Shown one piece after another: positions 29,292-38,041 of a DNA stretch of 64,000 bases. Made by a program: the position numbers and the translations under genes. The stretch's first letter is position 1; each line of letters opens with the position of its first letter. This DNA comes from Clavibacter sp. A6099 (GTDB taxonomy: Bacteria; Actinomycetota; Actinomycetes; Actinomycetales; Microbacteriaceae): assembly GCF_021919125.1 (NCBI RefSeq), contig NZ_CP083439.1:2046001-2110000 (forward strand), in the 5' to 3' direction. The notes under the pieces are model-generated. The model saw nothing but the letters and a program-made list of their open reading frames with translations, did no database searches and was not told the DNA's origin.

Positions 29292-29993
29292 TCAGGACGA
29301 GAGACGGCCGAGGGCGGACCGGATGAGGCTCCCCCGCACGACCTCGAGCTGCGTGGCGATCTCGCGCGCGAGCTCCGCGGCATGCGCCCGGCTCGACGCG
29401 TCACGTCGGCGGGACACGGGCACCAGGGCCGACTCGATGAGGCTCAGCTCGCGCTCGGCCGCCTGGCGGAAGCCGCGGAGGTGACGCGGCTCGATGCCGG
29501 TGCGCTGCAGCTCGACGAGCGCGCGCATCACCTGCACCGCCTCCTCGCCGTACACCTCGGCAGGCATGAGCACGCCGGCCGTGATGGCGTCGCCGAGGAG
29601 CGGGGCGGTGGCGCCGGACTCGCGCACGAGCTCCGCCCGGCTGTAGCGGCGCTCCTGGTCGAGCATGGAGACGGTCGGGACCGGCGTGCCGCCGGGAAGA
29701 GCGGGCGAGAGCCCGGCGTCGAGGTCGTGCAGGTAGGAGCGGATGACCTTGAGCGGGAGATAGTGGTCGCGCTGCATCCCGAGGACGGTGCGCAGGCGCT
29801 CGACGTCGGCGGGGCTGAACTTGCGGTAGCCGGACTCCGTGCGGGACGGCTGCACGAGCCCCTGCTCCTCGAGGAAGCGGAGCTTGCTGTTGGTGAGGTC
29901 GGGGAACTCCGGCGTGAGGCGCGCCAGCACCTGCCCGATGCTGAGGAGACCGGGGGTGCGGGCTGGCGTCGACCGGGCGGCGGACGCCGGCAC
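29292..29993 (-). CDS. ftsR: MerR-family division regulator FtsR (Rv1828-like)
   Basis: 233-residue regulator whose N-terminal helix-turn-helix (LLSIGQVLARLTPEFPDLTNSKLRF, then LVQPSRTESGYRKFSPADVERL) and following QRDHYLPLKVIRSYL match M. tuberculosis Rv1828 and Corynebacterium glutamicum FtsR, which activates ftsZ. The C-terminal half contains GIEPRHLRGFRQAAERE, conserved in this group. GTG start overlapping the garA stop by one base, so garA-ftsR are translationally coupled. Confidence 0.9.
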   Translation of the reverse strand: MPASAARSTPARTPGLLSIGQVLARLTPEFPDLTNSKLRFLEEQGLVQPSRTESGYRKFSPADVERLRTVLGMQRDHYLPLKVIRSYLHDLDAGLSPALPGGTPVPTVSMLDQERRYSRAELVRESGATAPLLGDAITAGVLMPAEVYGEEAVQVMRALVELQRTGIEPRHLRGFRQAAERELSLIESALVPVSRRRDASSRAHAAELAREIATQLEVVRGSLIRSALGRLSS

Positions 29994-30475
29994 TACTCGT
30001 TCGTCCGGCCGACGAGGTCGGTGCGCGATGCGTAGAACGTGAGGCGGAACTTGCCGACCTGGACCTCCGCGCCGTCCTGGAGGAGCGCGGTGTCGATCCG
30101 CACGCCGTCGAAGTAGGTGCCGTTGAGCGAGCCGAGGTCCTTCACCTGAAACGACGTGCCCTGCCGGACGAACTCCGCATGGCGGCGGGACACGGTGACG
30201 TCGTCGAGGAAGATGTCGGCGTCGGGATGGCGGCCGGCCACGGTCACGTCGGCGTCGAGGAGGAAGCGCGCGCCCTGGTTGGGGCCGCGGCGGACCACGA
30301 GGAGGGCGGATCCCGAGGGGAGCGCCGTGACAGCGTCCTTCTCCTCGGCCGAGACGGCGCCGTCGAGACCCGCGAGGGCCGCTCCGAGCTCATCGCGGAA
30401 GGTGGCCGTGGTGTCCGTGCTCGTGTACTGCTCGGGCACGCGCGTGGCGCCGTGACCCTCTTCGCGTCCATCCAT
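29993..30475 (-). CDS. garA: FHA-domain metabolic regulator GarA/OdhI
   Basis: GarA/OdhI binds and inhibits 2-oxoglutarate dehydrogenase and controls glutamate metabolism until phosphorylated by Ser/Thr kinases. The 160-residue protein has the N-terminal Thr-Thr phosphorylation motif (TDTTATF, Thr22/Thr23; the family reads ETTS) and a C-terminal FHA domain with GRHPDADIFLDDVTVSRRHAEF (Arg82, Ser96, Arg97, His99) and GSLNGTY. The ATG (MDGREEGHGATRV) has GGAGGT 8 nt upstream; TACGCT (30499-30504, minus strand) is a possible -10. Kinases able to modify it include the PASTA kinase in this window, by inference. Confidence 0.93.
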   Translation of the reverse strand: MDGREEGHGATRVPEQYTSTDTTATFRDELGAALAGLDGAVSAEEKDAVTALPSGSALLVVRRGPNQGARFLLDADVTVAGRHPDADIFLDDVTVSRRHAEFVRQGTSFQVKDLGSLNGTYFDGVRIDTALLQDGAEVQVGKFRLTFYASRTDLVGRTNE

Positions 30476-30563
30476 GGTCGTACCTCCTGTGACCTGACAG
30501 CGTAACGGATCGGACACGGCCGGGACCACGGTGGGCGGCACCCGGGCGTGGCCCCGCTCCGGG

Positions 30564-31949
30564 TCAGCGGGCGGTGCCGCGCGGCTCCTCGCCGAGCTCG
30601 CCTGCGCGCGTGACGTCGGCCTCGAGCGCCTCGGCCGGGGCCTTCAGCTCGTCCCCGTGATCGGTGCCCATGGTCTTCTCGTCGAACGGGTCGCCACCGC
30701 CGAGGACGAGGGCGACGCGGTCGGCGTCGATGCCGCGGGTCCAGGTGCCGATGAGGAGCGTGGCGACAGCGTTGCCGGTGAAGTTCGTGAGCGCGCGCGC
30801 CTCGGACATGAACCGGTCGATGCCGACGATGAGGCCGACGCCGTCCACGAGGTCGGGGCGGTGCGACTGCAGGCCGCCCGCGAGGGTCGCGAGGCCGGCG
30901 CCCGTCACGCCCGCCGCGCCCTTCGACGCGATGATCATGAAGACGAGGAGCGACACCTGCTCGCCGAGGGCCAACGGGCTGCCGAGCGCGCTCGCGATGA
31001 AGAGCGACGCCATCGTGAGGTAGATGGCCGTGCCGTCGAGGTTGAACGAGTAGCCCGTGGGGACCGTGATGCCGACGACGGGCTTGGAGACGCCGACGTG
31101 CTCCATCTTCGCGATGAGGCGCGGCAGCGCGACCTCGGACGAGGACGTGGACACGATGAGGAGGTACTCGCGGCCGAGGTACTTCATCAGCTTGAAGATG
31201 CTGACGCGGGTGACGAACCAGAGGAGCGAGCCGAGGATCACGACGATGAACAGCGCGCACGTGATGTAGAAGCCGATCATGAGGGTCGCGAGGCTGATGA
31301 CCGCCTGGAACCCGGTGGCGCCGACGACCGCCGCGATCGCGCCGAACGCGCCGAGCGGGGCCACCCACATCACCATGCTGAGGATGCGGAACACGAGGAT
31401 CTGGATGTTGCGGATCCCCTCGAGCACGGGCTCGCCGCGCTTCCCGAGCTGCTGCAGGGCGAAGCCGACGAGGAGCGCCACGAAGAGCGTCTGCAGGATG
31501 CTGCCCGAGGTGAGCGACGACAGCAGCGACGTGGGGATGATCGAGAGGAGGAAGTCCGTCTCGCCCGCCGCCTCCGTCGAGCCCTCCGGCGCGCGCAGGC
31601 CGCTGAGGTCGAGCCCCTCGCCCGGGTGGATGAGGTTGCCGACCACGAGGCCGATCGCCAGCGCGAACGTCGACATCACGATGAAGTAGAGGAGCGCGAG
31701 CCCGCCGACCCGACCGACCGTGGCGGCCTTCGCGACCGAGCCGACGCCGAGCACGATGGTGCAGAAGATGATGGGCGCGATCATCATCTTGATGAGGGCG
31801 ACGAACGCGTCCCCGACGGGCTTCAGGGCGACGCCCGTCTCGGGGGCGACGAGCCCGACCGTGATGCCGAGCAGCACCGCGACGATGACGGCGATGTAGA
31901 GGTAGTGCTGGCGGTCCAGGCGACGGAGCGCGGCGATGGGGTTGGTCAT
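30564..31949 (-). CDS. dctA: Na+/H+-coupled C4-dicarboxylate symporter (DctA, DAACS family)
   Basis: Inner-membrane importer for succinate, fumarate, malate or aspartate. The 461-residue protein has the usual hydrophobic helices and the DAACS signatures SSSEVALPR (serine-rich re-entrant loop), GYSFNLDGTAIY and FTGNAVATLLIG. The N-terminus RRLDRQHYLYIAVIVAVLLG resembles DctA. The ATG fits the family start. It is divergent from a CitA/CitB-type two-component system, an arrangement typical for inducible dicarboxylate uptake, so that system probably controls it. Confidence 0.92.
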   Translation of the reverse strand: MTNPIAALRRLDRQHYLYIAVIVAVLLGITVGLVAPETGVALKPVGDAFVALIKMMIAPIIFCTIVLGVGSVAKAATVGRVGGLALLYFIVMSTFALAIGLVVGNLIHPGEGLDLSGLRAPEGSTEAAGETDFLLSIIPTSLLSSLTSGSILQTLFVALLVGFALQQLGKRGEPVLEGIRNIQILVFRILSMVMWVAPLGAFGAIAAVVGATGFQAVISLATLMIGFYITCALFIVVILGSLLWFVTRVSIFKLMKYLGREYLLIVSTSSSEVALPRLIAKMEHVGVSKPVVGITVPTGYSFNLDGTAIYLTMASLFIASALGSPLALGEQVSLLVFMIIASKGAAGVTGAGLATLAGGLQSHRPDLVDGVGLIVGIDRFMSEARALTNFTGNAVATLLIGTWTRGIDADRVALVLGGGDPFDEKTMGTDHGDELKAPAEALEADVTRAGELGEEPRGTAR

Positions 31950-32090
31950 GGGACGTCCTTGTCTCGTGAGCGGCGCCCGCGCACGGGTGCGCAAGGCGGT
32001 CCTCGACAGGATGGCCCACGCGCGGGGGCGCTCCGGCGTTGTGTTCATAATGTTCCTGCCGGGTGCCGGCCGCGGACGCGAGGGGGCAGC
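31950..32090. promoter_or_regulatory. Divergent dctA / sensor-kinase control region
   Basis: The 141-bp gap is GC-rich except for TTGTGTTCATAATGTTCC (about 32039-32056), which contains a -10-like CATAAT (32046-32051) for the kinase gene and is the likely place for response-regulator binding. No clear palindrome was found. Confidence 0.4.
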
Positions 32091-33812
32091 ATGGCCGGAC
32101 GCGCGTTCGCCGACCGGCTCCGCCGCGCTCCGATCGGCCTCCCCCGCGGGATCGCGGCCCGGCTGCTGGTCGTCCAGCTCGCGGTCCTGCTCCTCGTCGC
32201 GGTCGTCGCCACCGCGGCGCTCTGGACGGACTCCCGGCAGCGCGCCCAGCAGGCCGCCGCCGACCGGAGCCTGGCGGTCGCGACGACCGTGGCCGACTCG
32301 CCGCGGGTGGCGGAGGGGCTCGCGTCCGCGGATCCCACGGCGGCCCTCCTCGACTACTCGCTCGACGTGACGCGCGACACCGGGGTCGACTTCGTCACGA
32401 TCATGGACCGCGACACCGTGCGCGTGACCCACCCCGACCCGGACGAGATCGGCCGCAGGTACCTCGGCACCACGGGCCCCGCGCTCGCCGGGCGGTCGAT
32501 GACCGAGACCTTCACGGGGACGCTGGGCCCCAGCGTGCGCGCGGTCGTCCCCGTGCGCGACGCGGCCGGCGGCATCGTCGGGCTGGTCGCGGCCGGCGTC
32601 ACCGTCGACCGCGTCACCGAGGTGCTCGGCGCGCGCCTCCCCGGGCTCGTCGGCACCGTCGGGGCGCTCGCGCTGCTCCTCGCGGCGGGGGCCGTGCTCC
32701 TCAGCCGGTCGCTCGAGCGGACGACGTGGGGGCTCGGGCCCGAGGAGATGGCGCGCATGCTCGCGTACTACGAGTCGGTGCTGCACTCGGTCGGCGAGGG
32801 CATCGTGCTCGTCGACCGCGACCGGCGGCTCGTGCTCCACAACGACCAGGCCGCCGAGCTGCTCGACCTCGAGCTGGATCCCGCCACCGGTCCCGTCGAG
32901 ATCCGCGAGCTGGGGCTGCCGCCCGCGATCGAGCGGCTGCTCGTCGCGGGCACGACGGCCGACGAGGTCGTGCACCTGCCCGGCGGGCGCGTCCTCGTGG
33001 TGACGCAGCGGCCGGCGCTGCCCACCGGCCGCACCGGAAGCGCCGCGCGGCTCGGGACGGTGACGACGCTGCGGGACCGGACGGAGATCCAGCGCCTGTC
33101 GGGCGAGCTCGCGACGCTGCGGACCCTCTCGGACGCCATGCGGGCGCAGACCCACGAGTTCGCGAACCGGCTGCACACCATCGTGTCGCTCATCGAGCTG
33201 GAGCGGCCGCGCGAGGCGCTCGCGCTCGCGGCCGCGGAGCTCGAGACGGACAGGCGAGCATCGGAGGGCGGGCTGGCGGCGGACGCGGATCCCGTCGTCC
33301 GGGCGCTCGTGCGCGGCAAGACCGCGCAGGCGGCCGAGCGCGGCGTGGAGCTCTCCGTGCGGGTGGCCGACGGCACGGGCGACCCGGGCGTGCCCGCGAC
33401 GGAGCTGGTCACGATCGTCGGGAACCTCGTCGACAACGCGATCGACGCGGCGGCGGATCCGTCGGTCGCGACGGCGCGCGGGGACGACCGCGGCCGCGTC
33501 GAGCTCTCGCTGTCGCGGACCGAGGCGGGCGGGCTCGTCGTCGAGGTGGCGGACGACGGACCGGGCGTGGATCCCGCGGTGCGGCCGCGCGTGCTGGAGT
33601 TCGGGGTCACGACCAAGGCGGGAGACGCCGGGCCGCGCGGCGTGGGCCTCGCGCTCGTGGCCCGCTCGGCCGCCCGGCTCGGCGGACGGGTCGAGGTGGG
33701 CGACGCGGACGTGCGGCTGGGCGGGGCGCGCGTGCGGGTCGTGCTGCCCGCGGATCAGGACGCCGCGGGCGCCGACGCGGCCGACGCGCGCGACGGCGGG
33801 GTACGCGCGTGA
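32091..33812 (+). CDS. CitA/DcuS-type sensor histidine kinase
   Basis: 573-residue membrane sensor. Two transmembrane helices (about 22-42 and 180-205) flank a periplasmic PAS-like (PASC) domain; a cytoplasmic PAS domain (VGEGIVLVDRDRRLVLHN) follows, then the CitA/DcuS-type dimerisation motif RAQTHEFANRLHTI with phospho-accepting His355, and a HATPase domain (GNLVDNAID, DDGPGVD, GVGLAL). The extracytoplasmic domain of this family binds citrate or C4-dicarboxylates. GTGA overlap with the response regulator. ATG start with GGGGG 5 nt upstream. Confidence 0.9.
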   Translation: MAGRAFADRLRRAPIGLPRGIAARLLVVQLAVLLLVAVVATAALWTDSRQRAQQAAADRSLAVATTVADSPRVAEGLASADPTAALLDYSLDVTRDTGVDFVTIMDRDTVRVTHPDPDEIGRRYLGTTGPALAGRSMTETFTGTLGPSVRAVVPVRDAAGGIVGLVAAGVTVDRVTEVLGARLPGLVGTVGALALLLAAGAVLLSRSLERTTWGLGPEEMARMLAYYESVLHSVGEGIVLVDRDRRLVLHNDQAAELLDLELDPATGPVEIRELGLPPAIERLLVAGTTADEVVHLPGGRVLVVTQRPALPTGRTGSAARLGTVTTLRDRTEIQRLSGELATLRTLSDAMRAQTHEFANRLHTIVSLIELERPREALALAAAELETDRRASEGGLAADADPVVRALVRGKTAQAAERGVELSVRVADGTGDPGVPATELVTIVGNLVDNAIDAAADPSVATARGDDRGRVELSLSRTEAGGLVVEVADDGPGVDPAVRPRVLEFGVTTKAGDAGPRGVGLALVARSAARLGGRVEVGDADVRLGGARVRVVLPADQDAAGADAADARDGGVRA

Positions 33813-34513
33813 TCCGCGTCCTGGTCGTCGACGACGACGCGCTGACCGCCGAGGCCCACGCCCTCTACGTCGGCCGGCTCGAGGGGTTCGAGGTGACCGG
33901 CGTGGCGCACACGGGCGGCGAGGCGCTGCGGCTCGTCGCGGAGGCCGGGCACGACGGGATCGACCTCGTGCTGCTCGACATGACGCTGCCCGACATGCAC
34001 GGGCTCGAGGTCTGCCGCCGGTTGCGGGCGGCCGGGCGCGCGACCGACGTCGTGGCCGTGACCGCGGTGCGGGACCAGGCCGTCGTGCGCAGCTCGGTGA
34101 CCGCGGGCATCGTGCAGTACCTCATCAAGCCGTTCACGTTCGCGGCGTTCGCGGAGAAGATGGCGGCCTACGTCGGCTACCGCGAGGGGCTCGGGGCGGG
34201 CAGCGGGAGCACCACCCAGCTGCAGGTGGACCGGGCGCTCGCGGCCCTGCGCTCCCCCGCATCCGACGCCCGGCTGCCCAAGGGCATGTCGGCGGAGACC
34301 CTCGACCTCGTGCGCGGGATCGCGCGGGGCGACGGCGTGGCGACCGGCGCCGCCGACGGCGTCTCGGCGGCCGAGGTCTCGGGCGCGCTCGACGTGTCGC
34401 GCGTGACGGCACGCCGCTACCTCGAGTACCTCGCCGACGTCGGGCAGGTGGAGCGCGTGCCGCGCTACGGGACGCCGGGCCGGCCGGAGCTCGGGTACCG
34501 CTGGACGAGCTGA
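33809..34513 (+). CDS. CitB/DcuR-type response regulator
   Basis: 234-residue regulator. The receiver domain (about 1-120) has the acidic pocket VVDDD, phospho-acceptor Asp57 in LVLLDMTLPD, and Lys in IKPF. A linker leads to a C-terminal helix-turn-helix (VSAAEVSGALDVSRVTARRYLEYL), the pattern of the CitB/DcuR/MalR group. Coupled to the upstream kinase by a GTGA overlap. The divergent dctA gene is the obvious target. Confidence 0.9.
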   Translation: MIRVLVVDDDALTAEAHALYVGRLEGFEVTGVAHTGGEALRLVAEAGHDGIDLVLLDMTLPDMHGLEVCRRLRAAGRATDVVAVTAVRDQAVVRSSVTAGIVQYLIKPFTFAAFAEKMAAYVGYREGLGAGSGSTTQLQVDRALAALRSPASDARLPKGMSAETLDLVRGIARGDGVATGAADGVSAAEVSGALDVSRVTARRYLEYLADVGQVERVPRYGTPGRPELGYRWTS

Positions 34514-34606
34514 CGCACCGTACGCGACGGGACGCGGTCGCGCGACCCCCGCGCCGGATCCGCCGCTACCCGTGACGATGTCGCCGCCCCATGCGAGTCT
34601 CGGGTC

Positions 34607-35653
34607 ATGAGACGCACCATCCTCCCGCCGTACCTGCTGACCCGCCTCGCCGAGGCCGACCCCGAGCGCATGGCCGCCGCCCGCCAGGCCGCCCGCCGCG
34701 CCCTCCGCGACCAGGGACCGCTCATCCACGACCGCCGCGGTCCGGGCGCCGCGCCGGACGCGTCGGCGCTCGCGGAGCGGGATCCGTCGGGGATCCACCG
34801 CACCATCTCCGACGCCGGCAACCGCGAGGAGCTGCCCGGCAGCACGGTGCGCGTCGAGGGCGCGCCCGACACGGGCGACGCCCAGGTCGACGAGGCCTAC
34901 GCGGGGCTCGGCGCCACCTACTCCCTCTTCTCCGAGGTGTACGGCAGGGAGTCGCTCGACGACCGCGGCCTGCCGCTGCTCGCGACCGTGCACTACGGCG
35001 ACGAGTACGACAACGCGTTCTGGGACGGCACGCGCATGGTGTTCGGGGACGGGGACGGCGAGGTCTTCGCGCCCTTCACCCGCTCGCTCACGGTCATCGG
35101 CCACGAGCTGACCCACGGGGTCACGGAGCTCACGCTCGGCCTCGTCTACCAGGGCCAGTCGGGCGCGCTCAACGAGTCGATCTCGGACGTGTTCGGCGTG
35201 CTCGTGGAGCAGCACTCGCTCGGGCAGACGGCCGACGAGGCCACCTGGCTCGTCGGCGCGGAGCTGTTCCTCGACCGGTCGACCGGCCTGGCGCTCCGCT
35301 CGATGAGCGCGCCCGGCACCGCGTACGACGACGACGTGCTCGGGAAGGACCCGCAGCCCGGGCACATGGACGACTACGTGGAGACCCAGGAGGACAACGG
35401 CGGCGTCCACATCAACTCCGGGATCCCCAACCGCGCCTTCCACCTCGCGGCCACGGCCATCGGCGGTGCGGCCTGGGAGGGCGCGGGCCGCATCTGGTAC
35501 GACGTGATCGAGTCCGGTGCCGTGCGCGCCGATGCCGACTTCGCGGCGTTCGCCCGCGCCACGATCGACGCGGCAGCGGCGCGGTACGGTGAGGGCGCGT
35601 CCGAGGTCGCCGCGGTCCAGGCGGCGTGGGAGGGCGTCGGGATCGAGGTCTAG
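34607..35653 (+). CDS. M4-family metalloprotease, protealysin-like
   Basis: 348-residue thermolysin-fold zinc peptidase with all key residues: HELTH (zinc His166, catalytic Glu167, His170), NESISD supplying the third zinc ligand Glu190, and GGVHINSGIPNRAF with the transition-state His268. There is no signal peptide and no large FTP propeptide; instead a short N-terminus with ILPPYLL, the P-x-Y-x-L pattern of protealysin precursors. Such proteases are largely intracellular or exported without a classical signal. The gene ends flush against an emfourin-like inhibitor gene. Confidence 0.92.
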   Translation: MRRTILPPYLLTRLAEADPERMAAARQAARRALRDQGPLIHDRRGPGAAPDASALAERDPSGIHRTISDAGNREELPGSTVRVEGAPDTGDAQVDEAYAGLGATYSLFSEVYGRESLDDRGLPLLATVHYGDEYDNAFWDGTRMVFGDGDGEVFAPFTRSLTVIGHELTHGVTELTLGLVYQGQSGALNESISDVFGVLVEQHSLGQTADEATWLVGAELFLDRSTGLALRSMSAPGTAYDDDVLGKDPQPGHMDDYVETQEDNGGVHINSGIPNRAFHLAATAIGGAAWEGAGRIWYDVIESGAVRADADFAAFARATIDAAAARYGEGASEVAAVQAAWEGVGIEV

Positions 35654-35935
35654 GTGGAGATCGCCGTGTCGCGCACGGGCGGGGTGGCGGGCATGACCCG
35701 CACCTGGTCGGTGCGCGTGGACGACGGCCAGGACGGCGCCGCCGACTGGAGCGCGCTCGTCGACGCCTGCCCGTGGGACGAGCCCGCGGTGCCCACTCCC
35801 GGCGCCGACCGCTTCGTCTACGTCGTGCGCGCGGGCGACCGCGAGGCGCGCCTCGGCGAGGCCGCGGTCGACGGTGCGTGGCGTCGGCTCGTCGACCGGG
35901 TGCGCGACGCGTCCCGTGAGAGCCTCGGAGGATGA
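35654..35935 (+). CDS. Emfourin-like inhibitor of the adjacent M4 protease
   Basis: 93-residue protein, start GTG immediately after the TAG of the protease gene, with GAGG 5 nt upstream inside that gene, so the two are translationally coupled. The N-terminal part MEIAVSRTGGVAGMTRTWSV matches the emfourin pattern (beta strand, RxGGxAGxxR). Emfourin is known in Serratia as a slow tight-binding inhibitor of protealysin encoded beside it. The conserved pairing supports the function; the short sequence alone would be weaker evidence. Confidence 0.75.
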   Translation: MEIAVSRTGGVAGMTRTWSVRVDDGQDGAADWSALVDACPWDEPAVPTPGADRFVYVVRAGDREARLGEAAVDGAWRRLVDRVRDASRESLGG

Positions 35936-36792
35936 CCCCGCTCCCCTCCGCCGACGACCGCTACGGACAGGACGTGCTCGCCCCCGGCTGGCGCGGCCCC
36001 GCGAAGAAGGCCCCGCGGCCGCAGGACGCGACGCGCGACCTCGTGGTCGAGGAGCTGTCGACCGGGTTCTGCGGCGCGATCGTGCGCGTCGAGTCCGGGA
36101 TGGTCGTGCTCGAGGACTTCCGCCGGAAGCAGCGCACGTTCCCGCTCGGCGGATCCTTCCTGCTCGAGGGCGAGCCCGTCGCGCTGCGCGTCCCGCGTGC
36201 CGCGCCCGCCGGCCCCGCGCGCACCGCATCCGGATCGCTCGCGGTCGCCGACGCCAAGGCCCGTGTGGCCCTGCCCAGCCGGATCTTCGTGGAGGGCCGG
36301 CACGACGCCGAGCTCGTGGAGAAGGTGTGGGGCGAGGACCTCCGGATCGAGGGCGTCGTCGTCGAGTACCTCGAGGGCGTCGACCACCTCGACGAGGAGC
36401 TCGACCGCTTCCGGCCGGGCACGGGCCGCCGCGTCGGCGTGCTCGTCGACCACCTCGTGCCCGGATCCAAGGAGAGCCGCATCGCCGAGGCCGTCGCCCG
36501 CGGGCCGCACCGCGCGCACGCGCTCGTGGTCGGGCACCCCTACGTCGACGTCTGGCAGTCGGTGAAGCCCGCGCGTCTGGGCCTCCGCGAGTGGCCGGTC
36601 ATCCCGCGGAACGTGGAGTGGAAGCACGGCATCTGCGCCGCGCTCGGCTGGCCGCACGACGAGCAGGCGGACATCGCGCGGGCGTGGCAGCGGATCCTCG
36701 GCCAGGTGCGCTCGTACCAGGACCTCGAGCCCGCGCTCCTCGGCCGGGTGGAGCAGCTCATCGACTTCGTGACGGATCCCGCGGGACGCTAG
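35932..36792 (+). CDS. DUF3097 family protein
   Basis: 286-residue conserved actinobacterial protein of unknown function. The N-terminal half has a small beta-rich part (EELSTGFCGAIVRVESGMVVLEDF) and the C-terminal half contains IFVEGRHDAELVEKVWG, VEYLEGVDHL and VGVLVDHLVPGSKES, a Toprim-like arrangement of acidic residues (EGxxD then DhD). A nucleic-acid role is possible but unproven. ATGA overlap with the inhibitor gene makes it the third member of a coupled unit; the functional link to the protease is unclear. Confidence 0.85.
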   Translation: MTPLPSADDRYGQDVLAPGWRGPAKKAPRPQDATRDLVVEELSTGFCGAIVRVESGMVVLEDFRRKQRTFPLGGSFLLEGEPVALRVPRAAPAGPARTASGSLAVADAKARVALPSRIFVEGRHDAELVEKVWGEDLRIEGVVVEYLEGVDHLDEELDRFRPGTGRRVGVLVDHLVPGSKESRIAEAVARGPHRAHALVVGHPYVDVWQSVKPARLGLREWPVIPRNVEWKHGICAALGWPHDEQADIARAWQRILGQVRSYQDLEPALLGRVEQLIDFVTDPAGR

Positions 36793-36813
36793 CGCCCGGG
36801 CGGATGCCCTGGA

Positions 36814-37887
36814 TCACGCGGGCGCGGCCGCCGTGTCGCCCATCCGCACGCGCACCGGCAGCACGACGCTCGCCGGTGCCCGGCCCGCGAGCAGCTCGCC
36901 GACCATGCGCCCGGCGCGCACCCCGCGATCGTGCAGCGGCTGCTCCACGGTCGTGAGCTGGCGCTCCAGCCACGGCAGGTGCGCGCCGTCGAAGCCCGTG
37001 ACGGTGAGGTCCTCCGGCACGCGCAGGCCGCGGGCTGCGGCGGCGCGGATCGCGCTCGCGGCGAGCATGTCGTTCTGGGCGAGGATCGCCGTCGGCCGCG
37101 ACGGCAGGTCGAGCAGCACGCCCGCGGCCCGCTCCCCCGCCTCCAGGTCGCGCCCGCCCGCCTCGACGCGGACGGCGTCGGGGAAGACGCTCCACGCCGC
37201 GCGGAGCCGCTCGCGGATCGTGCGGTTGACGATCTCCTCGAGGTCGCGTCCCACGGGGATCACGGGGCCGGGCGGGCCGTCCTCCTCGATCCGCGTGGTG
37301 CGCATCAGCACGGCGACATGGCGGTGGCCGAGGGCGCGCACGTGGCGCGCGAGCTCGCCCATGCCGCGGGCGTCGTCGATGTCGACCACGGCCACGCCCT
37401 CCCCGTGCGGGCCCTCGACGCCGACCATGGGGATCCGGCGCGCGCGCAGCCCGGGCAGGAGCGCGTCCACCTCCTCGCCGCGGGTGAGGAAGACCACGGC
37501 GTCGACGGGCATGCCCTCGAGCAGCGGCGCGGATCCCTCGCGCGGCTGGCGCCGTCCCGGCAGCAGCAGCTGGCCCACGTCGAGCTCGTCGAGCGCCTCG
37601 CTGAGTCCGGCCATGGTCGCGAGCGCGACCGGGTTCTGGAAGGCGCGGCGGATGCTGCCCGCGACGACGACGCCGACGATGCCGGAGCGGCCGCTCTTGA
37701 GGGACCTGGCCGTGGGATCCGGCCCCGCGTAGCCGATGCTGGCGGCGGCGCGCAGGATCCGGGCGCGCGTGGCGGGCGTGATCGAGCCGGTGCTGCGGTA
37801 CGCGAGCGACGCCGTGGAGGTGGAGACGCCCGCGAGAGCGGCCACGTCGGCGAGGGTCACGGAGGCGCGGGGCGAGTTCCTCCTCAT
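36814..37887 (-). CDS. LacI-family transcriptional regulator
   Basis: 357-residue repressor. The N-terminal helix-turn-helix and hinge (VTLADVAALAGVSTSTASLAYR, then SLKSGRSGIVGVVV) lead to a periplasmic-binding-protein-like effector domain ending with LTVTGFDGAHLPWLERQLTTVEQP. The frame stays open upstream but the ATG at MRRNSPRASVTLADVA gives the standard N-terminus. It is divergent from an ABC importer and GDPD-IMPase operon, whose repressor it probably is. Confidence 0.92.
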   Translation of the reverse strand: MRRNSPRASVTLADVAALAGVSTSTASLAYRSTGSITPATRARILRAAASIGYAGPDPTARSLKSGRSGIVGVVVAGSIRRAFQNPVALATMAGLSEALDELDVGQLLLPGRRQPREGSAPLLEGMPVDAVVFLTRGEEVDALLPGLRARRIPMVGVEGPHGEGVAVVDIDDARGMGELARHVRALGHRHVAVLMRTTRIEEDGPPGPVIPVGRDLEEIVNRTIRERLRAAWSVFPDAVRVEAGGRDLEAGERAAGVLLDLPSRPTAILAQNDMLAASAIRAAAARGLRVPEDLTVTGFDGAHLPWLERQLTTVEQPLHDRGVRAGRMVGELLAGRAPASVVLPVRVRMGDTAAAPA

Positions 37888-37989
37888 GCCGCCCACCCTA
37901 TTCACGGCCGGCTCCCCGGCACGCCCGTTCGCCCTCGGGGACCTGGATCGCAACGTCCCGTTCACGTCCGGGCCACCGGAGGACCGCAC

Positions 37990-38002
37990 CATCGAAACGA
38001 TG
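37990..38002. promoter_or_regulatory. Candidate LacI-type operator
   Basis: CATCGAAACGATG is a perfect 5-3-5 inverted repeat with the CGAAACG core often seen in LacI-family sites. It lies 39 bp before the start of the binding-protein gene, inside the 154-bp divergent region. Confidence 0.45.
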
Positions 38003-38041
38003 CGATCCGCATCGCTCCCCCAGCAGAAGGACACCCGACCC

